From a bacterium (GTDB taxonomy: Bacteria > Patescibacteria > ABY1 > BM507 > VMTK01): a stretch of DNA of 5,853 bases. The DNA lies in assembly GCA_030641105.1 (NCBI GenBank), contig DAOWHZ010000070.1:1-5853 (forward strand), written 5' to 3'. The notes beneath the pieces are model-generated. The model worked only from the letters and a program-made list of their open reading frames with translations, made no database searches and was not told the origin of the DNA. Positions within the stretch are counted from its first letter, which is position 1. Each line of letters begins with the position of its first letter. Of the stretch, positions 1-4,635 are shown one piece after another. The translations under genes were made by a program, and so were the position numbers.

Positions 1-418
1 ATTTTGTTTCACCATATTTATTAACCGGCTTTGGCTCGTCATCTTCCCTATATCCTGCCTGCGCAGGCAGGCCTTCTTTATTATCACCAAAAAAAACATA
101 ATCTGTTGAATAATGGACTAAAACCGCATTCACCTCAAGCGCTGATTCTGCTAAATATCCTACTGCCTCGCCATTTAATTTTGTAGCCAGCTCAAATTGC
201 TGTTCGTCAGACTCGCATTTATCAACCGCGTTATAAGCCGCGGCATTAATAATTATATCCGGTTTTACATCATTAACTTTTTTAAAAACCAACTCTTTGT
301 CTGTTATATCAATTTCTCCCCTGTCCCAAGCAATAACCTCATAATCATCACTAAAAATTTTAACCAGCTGCCCTCCTAAATTACCTTTTGCGCCTAAAAT
401 TAAAACTTTTTTTTGCAT
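1..418 (-). CDS. rfbD: dTDP-4-dehydrorhamnose reductase (RmlD/RfbD), 3' end cut by window edge
   Basis: NAD(P)H-dependent short-chain dehydrogenase that carries out the last step of dTDP-L-rhamnose synthesis, reducing dTDP-4-keto-L-rhamnose in the cytoplasm. The frame opens with ATG at 418-416 and stays open for 139 codons to the window edge, so roughly the N-terminal half is present. Visible features are the Rossmann glycine motif GAKGNLGG (residues 9-16), NAAAY near residue 60, STDYVF (104-109) and the catalytic pair in YGETK (Tyr135, Lys139), which falls exactly at the edge. Residues 116-122 (GLPAQAG) are encoded by a perfect 18-bp palindrome and sit as an insert between STDYVF and the conserved YREDDEP region. 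It lies 39 bases downstream of rmlB on the same strand, so co-transcription is likely. No clear ribosome binding site precedes the ATG. The family is clear; exact sugar specificity is inferred from the neighbours. Confidence 0.93.
   Translation of the reverse strand, partial: MQKKVLILGAKGNLGGQLVKIFSDDYEVIAWDRGEIDITDKELVFKKVNDVKPDIIINAAAYNAVDKCESDEQQFELATKLNGEAVGYLAESALEVNAVLVHYSTDYVFFGDNKEGLPAQAGYREDDEPKPVNKYGETK
54..71. repeat. Perfect 18-bp palindrome (CCTGCCTGCGCAGGCAGG) inside rmlD
   Basis: Bases 54-71 are their own reverse complement and much more GC-rich than the surroundings. On the coding strand they are read in frame as part of GLPAQAG (RmlD residues 116-122), in the loop between the STDYVF strand and the YREDDEP segment. 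I recall this palindrome as frequent in Parcubacteria-type genomes, but that is memory and was not checked. It has no terminator T-run. Confidence 0.85.
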
Positions 419-457
419 AAAATTTAATATTCTTACTTCTTACTTTTTACTTCTAAC

Positions 458-1462
458 TTAACCTCCGTATTGTTTTTTATAATACTCTAAATATCTCCCG
501 CTCTTTATTTTCTCCCACCACTCTTGATTATTTTTATACCAATCCACAGTTTTTGCCAGTCCTTGATTAAAATCAATTTGCGGCTGCCAGCCAAGGTCTT
601 TTTTAATTTTAGAATAATCTATGGCATAACGAAAATCATGACCCGGCCTATCCTTAACATATTCTATCATCTCCTCGCTCTCCTTCATTAATTTTAAAAT
701 TTTTTTTGTAATTTCCAAATTAGTTAACTCATTGCCTCCGCCCAAGCAATAAGTTTCCCCCATTCTGCCTTTTTTAATAATCAAATCAACGCCCGCGTTA
801 TGGTCATCAACATAAATCCAGTCGCGGATATTTTTACCTTCGCCGTACACCGGAACTTTTTTGCCCTCAATTAAATTCGTGATAAACAAAGGAATTAATT
901 TTTCAGGGAACTGGTAAGGGCCGTAATTATTAGTGCAGTTGGATATAGTAATTGGTAATTTGTAAGTATGCCAATAAGCTCTGACTAAATGGTCGGCAGA
1001 TGCCTTTGAAGCGCTATAAGGACTGCGCGGATCGTATGGCGTAACTTCATTAAAGCTATGGTCGTTTGGCCCCAATGATCCAAATACTTCGTCAGTGGAA
1101 ATATGATGAAATCTTATGCCGCCATTATTTTTTGCCGCGTCCAGCAATACACGCGTACCTTCAATATTAGTTCTGACAAAATCGCCGCTGTCCATAATTG
1201 AACGATCCACATGAGATTCAGCGGCAAAATGAACTATCAGATCAATGCCTTTAACTATGTTATTTACTAAATCAGCATCGCAAATATCGCCTTTGACAAA
1301 TTTATAATTGCTGCTGCTTTCCAGGTCTTTCAAATTTTCCAAATTGCCCGCGTAAGTTAAAACATCCAGATTAATAATTTTATCATCTGGATATTTTTTC
1401 AGCCAATAATGTATAAAATTAGAGCCAATGAAGCCGGCTCCGCCTGTCACGAACAATTTCAT
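458..1462 (-). CDS. rfbB: dTDP-glucose 4,6-dehydratase (RmlB/RfbB)
   Basis: Extended short-chain dehydrogenase that converts dTDP-D-glucose to dTDP-4-keto-6-deoxy-D-glucose, the second step toward dTDP-L-rhamnose. The 334 residues are full length for the family. The N-terminal NAD-binding motif is GGAGFIG (7-13). The active-site set is STDEVFG (122-128, with Thr123, Asp124 and Glu125 as the usual dehydratase residues) and YSASK (Tyr149, Lys153). Substrate-side motifs NNYGPYQFPEKLIP (178-191), IRDWIYVDDH (212-221) and DRPGHDFRYAID (271-282) are all intact. The ATG is at 1462-1460; a weak GGA lies about 8 bases upstream in the leader and no stronger signal is seen. rmlD follows after 39 bases and the HIT genes lie upstream. 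The 13-base word TTTTTACTTCTAA occurs in the spacers on both sides of the gene. Confidence 0.98.
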   Translation of the reverse strand: MKLFVTGGAGFIGSNFIHYWLKKYPDDKIINLDVLTYAGNLENLKDLESSSNYKFVKGDICDADLVNNIVKGIDLIVHFAAESHVDRSIMDSGDFVRTNIEGTRVLLDAAKNNGGIRFHHISTDEVFGSLGPNDHSFNEVTPYDPRSPYSASKASADHLVRAYWHTYKLPITISNCTNNYGPYQFPEKLIPLFITNLIEGKKVPVYGEGKNIRDWIYVDDHNAGVDLIIKKGRMGETYCLGGGNELTNLEITKKILKLMKESEEMIEYVKDRPGHDFRYAIDYSKIKKDLGWQPQIDFNQGLAKTVDWYKNNQEWWEKIKSGRYLEYYKKQYGG

Positions 1463-1507
1463 AAAATTTATCCATCTTAATAATTAAATAGTTTTTAGTT
1501 TTTACTT

Positions 1508-1582
1508 CTAAATTTTTACTTTTCTAACAACTTCTTCCGCCTCGCCGTCCCCATACTTACCACGCGGCCATAACTTTAAGCC
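1508..1582 (-). pseudogene. Relic of a HIT-family C-terminus (24 codons plus TAG)
   Basis: Directly after the stop of the HIT gene at 1576-1977, in a different frame, the minus strand reads GLKLWPRGKYGDGEAEEVV, then R-K-V-K-I and a TAG stop (1510-1508). This lines up with the end of that same HIT protein (GLKLWKQQQYDKGEIEKVV, then D-K-I-K): the GLKLW block, a Tyr, a GE pair, VV and spaced Lys residues all match. The DNA differs mainly at third positions, so this is a diverged paralogous end and not a fresh copy. Upstream in this frame a TAA closes it within a few codons, so no start or catalytic HxHxH is available and it should not be made as a separate protein. The stretch is visibly more GC-rich than the rest of the spacer. 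The likely origin is recombination within a former array of three HIT genes. Confidence 0.72.
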
Positions 1583-1977
1583 CTGCCTTTTATTTTATCA
1601 ACAACTTTCTCAATTTCGCCCTTGTCATATTGCTGCTGTTTCCATAGCTTCAAGCCATCACCCTCTTTTCTGGGAACAATATGAAAATGAATATGCGGCA
1701 CTTCCTGGCCGGCTTCAGGGTCATTGTTCAGCTGGACATTATAACCGGCAACGCCCAATCCGTCTTTTAACGCCTGGGCAACTTTCTTTACTGCTTGAAT
1801 TAATTTGCATAGTTCCTCTTCTGAAATTTCCTCCATATTGGCAAAATGTTTTTTAGGCACCACTAAAGTATGGCCATGGCTTACTGGCGCAATATCCAAA
1901 AATGCCACAACATCATCATCCTCATAAGTGCTGTGGCAAGGAATTTCTCCGGCTACAATTTTACAAAAAACACACAT
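1576..1977 (-). CDS. HIT-family protein (histidine triad, Hint-like), downstream copy
   Basis: Small cytoplasmic HIT-fold protein of 133 residues, normal for bacterial Hint-type nucleotide hydrolases or nucleoside phosphoramidases. The histidine triad HIHFHIVPR gives His95, His97 and His99. An N-terminal CxxC (Cys2, Cys5) together with His44 (PKKH) and His95 matches the zinc site known in Bacillus-type HIT proteins. The GHT and VPKKH motifs around 35-44 and the Trp at 102 are typical. The start is ATG at 1977-1975, just outside the spacer inverted repeat. It is a paralogue of the HIT gene immediately upstream (2077-2481), with roughly half the residues identical by eye. Lying between rmlB and the rmlC-like gene, it may act on nucleotide by-products, but that is only contextual inference. 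The real substrate cannot be read from sequence. Confidence 0.95.
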   Translation of the reverse strand: MCVFCKIVAGEIPCHSTYEDDDVVAFLDIAPVSHGHTLVVPKKHFANMEEISEEELCKLIQAVKKVAQALKDGLGVAGYNVQLNNDPEAGQEVPHIHFHIVPRKEGDGLKLWKQQQYDKGEIEKVVDKIKGRA

Positions 1978-2066
1978 TTAGTTAATTAGGGATTAGTTAA
2001 TTAGTTAATTAGGAAAACAAAAAAAGTAATTACCTAATCACTAAGCAACTAAGTAACTAATCACTT
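1978..2066. repeat. Imperfect inverted repeat between the two HIT genes
   Basis: The 99-base spacer is almost entirely built of TTAGTTAATTAG-type units. Bases 1991-2012 (GATTAGTTAATTAGTTAATTAG) pair with 2041-2062 at 19 of 22 positions, leaving a loop that contains an A-rich run. Units of the left arm also repeat directly (1978-1990 against 2001-2013). In the transcript it would form a long weak AU-rich hairpin between the two cistrons. It may be a terminator, a processing site or simply an accumulated simple repeat; the sequence does not decide. Confidence 0.7.
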
Positions 2067-2076
2067 TTAATTGATT

Positions 2077-2481
2077 TTATAATTTTTCAATAATTTTTTT
2101 CAGACACCCCTCTGCCTCACCTTCAGTATATCCGCTCTGTGACCATCTGGCTAAATTGTCGCCTTCTTTTCTTGGCACTAAATGAAAATGCACATGCGAC
2201 ACATGCTGGTTGGCCACATCTTTGTTGTCAAGAAAAACACTGTATCCTTTAACGCCTAATCCTTCCATAACCGCCTTGACAATTTTTTTCATAGCAATTG
2301 ACATTGCGCAAAGGTCTTCATCGCTTAAATTTTCAACATCAGCAACATGGGTCTTAGGTACGATAATAGTATGGCCTGGACTAATTGGCAAAATGTCAAA
2401 AAAAGCCACGACTTTATCATTCTCATAAACTTTATGGCTGGGAATTTCACCCACCACGATTTTACAAAAAATACAATCCAT
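2077..2481 (-). CDS. HIT-family protein (histidine triad, Hint-like), upstream copy
   Basis: Second complete HIT protein, 134 residues. The triad HVHFHLVPR gives His96, His98 and His100. The zinc ligands expected for the family are Cys3, Cys6, His45 (PKTH) and His96. The central blocks DILPISPGHTIIVPKTH and KEGDN are well conserved. It differs from the neighbouring paralogue in its C-terminal tail (ARWSQSGY instead of LKLWKQQQY), the region usually linked to substrate choice in HIT proteins. Both copies keep all triad and zinc residues, so neither looks decayed. The ATG at 2481-2479 is preceded by an AT-rich repeat with no Shine-Dalgarno. It stands 222 bases downstream of the rmlC-like gene and 99 bases upstream of the other HIT gene. 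Confidence 0.95.
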   Translation of the reverse strand: MDCIFCKIVVGEIPSHKVYENDKVVAFFDILPISPGHTIIVPKTHVADVENLSDEDLCAMSIAMKKIVKAVMEGLGVKGYSVFLDNKDVANQHVSHVHFHLVPRKEGDNLARWSQSGYTEGEAEGCLKKIIEKL

Positions 2482-2487
2482 AAATTT

Positions 2488-2695
2488 AATGCAAAATGCA
2501 AAAGTAAAAATGAATAAATAAATTCCTAAATTATAATATCTAATTTCTAATAAATGTCTAATGCTAAAATGTCTAATATCTAATATAATTTATTTTTGTC
2601 ATTTAGAAATTAGATATTGGAATTTTATTAGGAATTATAATTTAGAAATTAGAAATTTTTATTGTCATTATTCACTTTGCATTTTATTTTATTAA
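2488..2695. repeat. Nested AT-rich inverted repeats filling the rmlC-like/HIT spacer
   Basis: This 222-base spacer has no coding sign and holds two nested palindromes. The inner pair is about 2521-2558 with 2598-2636, including a perfect 16-bp match of AATATCTAATTTCTAA (2535-2550) to 2603-2618. The outer pair is 2488-2517 (ending AAAGTAAAAATGAATAA) with 2661-2690 (TTATTCACTTTGCATTTTA type). The outer arms recur almost unchanged on the other side of the rmlC-like gene. The centre also has direct repeats of TGTCTAAT (from 2555 and 2570). Possible roles are transcription end, RNA processing or a recombination remnant; none is proven. Confidence 0.75.
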
Positions 2696-2703
2696 ATAAT
2701 ATT

Positions 2704-3156
2704 TTATTTTATCTTATAAGGTGAATCATTTTGATTCTCCCATCTTATTTCGTCAATCTCTTCTTTTTTATTTTTGCCTTTGAATAATTTATCAGGCAAA
2801 TTTATGCACCAGCCGTCGCAATCTGAAATACATTTATAGCCATGCACAACTCCGGGCGGCACAATCACCATGGTTGGATTATTCTCGCCAACTTCCAGCC
2901 TTAAACTTTCACCATTTGTTTCACTCTTTTCCCTTTTATCCCAAAGATACAGCTTAAAACCGCCGGGTCCGACAAAAACAAAACAATCAGATTGCTCAAC
3001 ATGTTCATGCGGACCGCGAATTACGCCCGGCTTGGTTACGCTTATATAACTCATCGCGGGGCTGAAATCTGTTTCATCACTGCGATAAATTTCCGCCAGC
3101 CAACCGCGGTCGTCAATATTTTTTTGTAGTTTTTTAATAATAACACCTTTAATCAC
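2704..3156 (-). CDS. dTDP-4-dehydrorhamnose 3,5-epimerase-family cupin (RmlC-like)
   Basis: Cupin-fold sugar-nucleotide enzyme related to RmlC, which epimerises dTDP-4-keto-6-deoxyglucose between the RmlB and RmlD steps. I place the start at GTG 3156-3154, giving 150 residues beginning MIKGVIIKKL, a common opening in this family. A longer frame starts with TTG at 3174, but that codon lies inside the spacer repeat 3161-3190. Visible motifs are DDRGWLAEIYR (15-25), VIRGPHEH (45-52, with family-type Arg47 and His50) and VPPGVVHGYK (99-108). It is shorter than classical RmlC (about 180 residues) and ends soon after DEIRW, without the C-terminal tail that carries the second catalytic Asp in the Salmonella enzyme. 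Where the classical Tyr is expected it reads DKLFKG. It could be a divergent epimerase or a related ketoisomerase-type cupin; the neighbouring rmlB and rmlD favour the first. Confidence 0.85.
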   Translation of the reverse strand: MIKGVIIKKLQKNIDDRGWLAEIYRSDETDFSPAMSYISVTKPGVIRGPHEHVEQSDCFVFVGPGGFKLYLWDKREKSETNGESLRLEVGENNPTMVIVPPGVVHGYKCISDCDGWCINLPDKLFKGKNKKEEIDEIRWENQNDSPYKIK

Positions 3157-3160
3157 AATA

Positions 3161-3260
3161 AATGTAAAATGCAAAAGTAAAAATGAATAATGAATTAGTA
3201 ATTAAAAATTTTACATTTTACATTGTCATTATTCATTTTGCATTTTTAATTATTCATTTT
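3161..3260. repeat. AT-rich inverted repeat upstream of the rmlC-like gene
   Basis: Fills the spacer between the SPFH gene stop and the rmlC-like start. Bases 3183-3193 (ATGAATAATGA) pair perfectly with 3226-3236, and pairing continues outward through TGCAAAA and TGCATTTT blocks with a small bulge. Bases 3161-3190 match 2488-2517 at 29 of 30 positions. The right arm 3222-3248 (ATTGTCATTATTCATTTTGC) matches 2661-2686 with one substitution and one extra T. The same composite element therefore lies on both sides of the rmlC-like gene. Confidence 0.8.
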
Positions 3261-3274
3261 GTTGTTTTATTAAA

Positions 3275-4384
3275 TTATCTTCCTAAATCACGGAATAACG
3301 GCATCCCCGTACTCGGATTTGTCGGCACATAAATCGTGCCTTCCCTTTCTTTCAGCTCCTTAATGTAAAGATAATACAGATAATTAGTTGTTAAGCTCTC
3401 ATTAATTATTTTCTGCGCGTCGCGCTGGCCTTCTGCTTCAATTATTTTTCTTTGTTTTTCTTTTTCTTCCCTTTGCAAAATAAAATCATATTTCTCCGCT
3501 TCCTGCTCTGCTTGCAATTTTTCCTGAATAGCATTGGCTAAATTAGCCGGTAAAACAACATTCCGCAACAGTACATCTTCAGTAATAATCCCGCGCGGTT
3601 CAAGCTGGGTTTCAAGATCATCAAGAATCTTTTGAGCCGCTTCCTGCCGTTTTTCCGAATAAATATCCTTAGCTTCATATTGGGCGATAATATCGCGGAT
3701 TGATGTCCTAATCCCGGGCCGAATTACTTTTTCCGCATAATTTAAACCAACATCTTTATAAACATCTGACGCTTGCGCTTCGTTTAAGTGATATAGAACT
3801 GTAATATCCAAATCAACGCTTAATCCTTCTTTGGTTAAAGAAGTAATAGCGTCAGCTCCTGCTTTCTTACCTTCACCTTCAGTAACGCTCATAGTGTATT
3901 CTTCGGTTCTAATACTCATTTTAGTAACTTTGGCTAAAGGAATAACTAAATGAAAACCAGAAGATAATTCCTCGTCTTTAACTTTGCCGAATAAAGAATA
4001 AACCCCGGTTTCTCCCGCGTCCACAATTACAATGGAAGCAAAAAATAACCAGAGCAATAAAATTCCTGCCACAATGCTAAAAACAACTTTTTTAGCATGA
4101 ACAGGTATTTGTTGTTTAATACTTGTTGTGTCAATATTAATTGTTTGATCCATAGATTTATTTTTTTCAGACCCAGCATGGAATTTGTTAAACTTGCTCC
4201 ATCCTGACTGAAATATATTTAAATTTTTTAAAGTAAAAATAAGATAAATAATAAACAAAATAGTTGCCAGCCGCGAACCGCCGCTAGCCCACAGCAATAG
4301 CAAAATTAAAAAAAATATATTAAATGGTGATATTTTATTCATATAAAATATGGCGGGCAACAAACAAGAAACAATATAATACAT
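3275..4384 (-). CDS. Prohibitin-like SPFH/Band 7 membrane protein with N-terminal hydrophobic extension
   Basis: Membrane-anchored SPFH protein of the prohibitin type; such proteins form large ring or cage oligomers on the inner membrane and often modulate membrane proteases or microdomains. From about residue 78 it follows the usual layout: a short cytoplasmic lead (IKQQIPVHAKKVVF), one strong transmembrane helix (about 100-121), the SPFH domain (about 122-290, opening VDAGETGVYSLFGKV and containing IRPGIRTSIRDIIAQYEAKD), a charged Glu/Lys/Gln-rich coiled coil (about 285-328) and a tail IYVPTNPSTGMPLF. The first about 60 residues are extra, with hydrophobic stretches at about 21-32 and 41-52, and are not typical of prohibitins. 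Three starts are possible: ATG 4384, which overlaps the preceding stop; ATG 4342 (MNKISPF); or ATG 4153 (MDQTINI), which would give the standard length. None has a clear Shine-Dalgarno. I keep the longest because of the coupling. Confidence 0.92.
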   Translation of the reverse strand: MYYIVSCLLPAIFYMNKISPFNIFFLILLLLWASGGSRLATILFIIYLIFTLKNLNIFQSGWSKFNKFHAGSEKNKSMDQTINIDTTSIKQQIPVHAKKVVFSIVAGILLLWLFFASIVIVDAGETGVYSLFGKVKDEELSSGFHLVIPLAKVTKMSIRTEEYTMSVTEGEGKKAGADAITSLTKEGLSVDLDITVLYHLNEAQASDVYKDVGLNYAEKVIRPGIRTSIRDIIAQYEAKDIYSEKRQEAAQKILDDLETQLEPRGIITEDVLLRNVVLPANLANAIQEKLQAEQEAEKYDFILQREEKEKQRKIIEAEGQRDAQKIINESLTTNYLYYLYIKELKEREGTIYVPTNPSTGMPLFRDLGR

Positions 4385-4578
4385 TATCTGCTATCTGTTT
4401 TCTGCCGTCTGCTGTCTATCGCTAATATAACTATACCAACAATCAGCCAAAATATCAATACCCAATTAATATTAATATGCGCTAAAACAATCCCGGGCCA
4501 GAATATTTCCATTATAACAAAAATCACTAAAGCTCCAGATAGTGTGTAAAATAATTCTTTAGCTATACTAAATATCAT
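4384..4578 (-). CDS. Small two-helix membrane protein upstream of the SPFH gene
   Basis: I do not recognise a family. The preferred start is ATG 4578-4576, giving 64 residues (MIFSIAKELFYTLSG...). An in-frame TTG at 4602 would add eight residues but lies at the inner edge of the hairpin at 4592-4618. Two hydrophobic segments are evident, about residues 12-34 and 38-54, separated by a short HININ turn, followed by a basic tail DSRRQKTDSR. The stop TAA shares one base with the first ATG of the SPFH gene, suggesting translational coupling and joint insertion in the membrane. NfeD-type partners of SPFH proteins come to mind, but no soluble OB-fold is present, so this is not a standard NfeD. The tail is encoded by a purine-rich micro-repeat and may be an accidental extension into spacer sequence. 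Confidence 0.65.
   Translation of the reverse strand: MIFSIAKELFYTLSGALVIFVIMEIFWPGIVLAHININWVLIFWLIVGIVILAIDSRRQKTDSR
4385..4420 (-). repeat. GACAGCAGA-type micro-repeat covering the small ORF's 3' end
   Basis: Read on the minus strand, this stretch is a run of related units (GATAGACAGCAGA, GACGGCAGA, AACAGATAGCAGATA). It encodes the last residues of the small membrane protein (IDSRRQKTDSR) and supplies its stop. The composition differs from the hydrophobic coding sequence before it and resembles simple intergenic repeats of the kind seen elsewhere in the window. It is short and degenerate, so confidence is limited. Confidence 0.5.
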
Positions 4579-4591
4579 ATTAATCTTATTG

Positions 4592-4618
4592 ATCCCTGCC
4601 AAAAAATTTAGCAGGGAT
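4592..4618. repeat. Stem-loop between the unknown gene and the small membrane ORF
   Basis: ATCCCTGC (4592-4599) pairs perfectly with GCAGGGAT (4611-4618) around an 11-base loop that carries the A/T run. In the minus-strand transcript the U-run is inside the loop and not after the stem, so it is not a standard intrinsic terminator. It sits in the gap between the stop at 4636 and the ATG at 4578. It could be an RNA-processing or leader hairpin. Confidence 0.55.
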
Positions 4619-4635
4619 TTATATGATTTATAAGA

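Noticed and set aside
197..379. Plus-strand open frame of 60 codons
   Set aside because: It is antisense to the conserved RmlD reading frame, has no recognisable domain, and starts in the middle of that gene.
2210..2428. Plus-strand open frame of 72 codons
   Set aside because: It lies entirely opposite an intact HIT gene whose motifs explain the codon pattern; no leader or family match is seen.
1978..2700. CRISPR-like array from repeated TTAGTTAATTAG and TCTAATTTCTAA words
   Set aside because: Units are short, irregularly spaced and arranged as inverted arms, without constant-length unique spacers or any cas gene nearby.
2488..3260. Insertion sequence carrying the rmlC-like gene as cargo
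   Set aside because: No transposase, no target-site duplication that can be told apart from the AT-rich background, and the flanking elements are in direct orientation inside spacers. Recombination between repeats is a simpler reading.
4074..4098. 10-bp perfect hairpin (ATGCTAAAAA with TTTTTAGCAT) in the SPFH gene
   Set aside because: It encodes HAKKVVFSI, which fits the normal prohibitin sequence just before the membrane helix, so it is probably a chance AT-rich palindrome and not an inserted element.
4592..4618. Intrinsic terminator for the unknown gene
   Set aside because: The stem is good, but the T-run of the transcript lies in the loop and is not downstream of the stem on the coding strand. 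It is kept only as a stem-loop.
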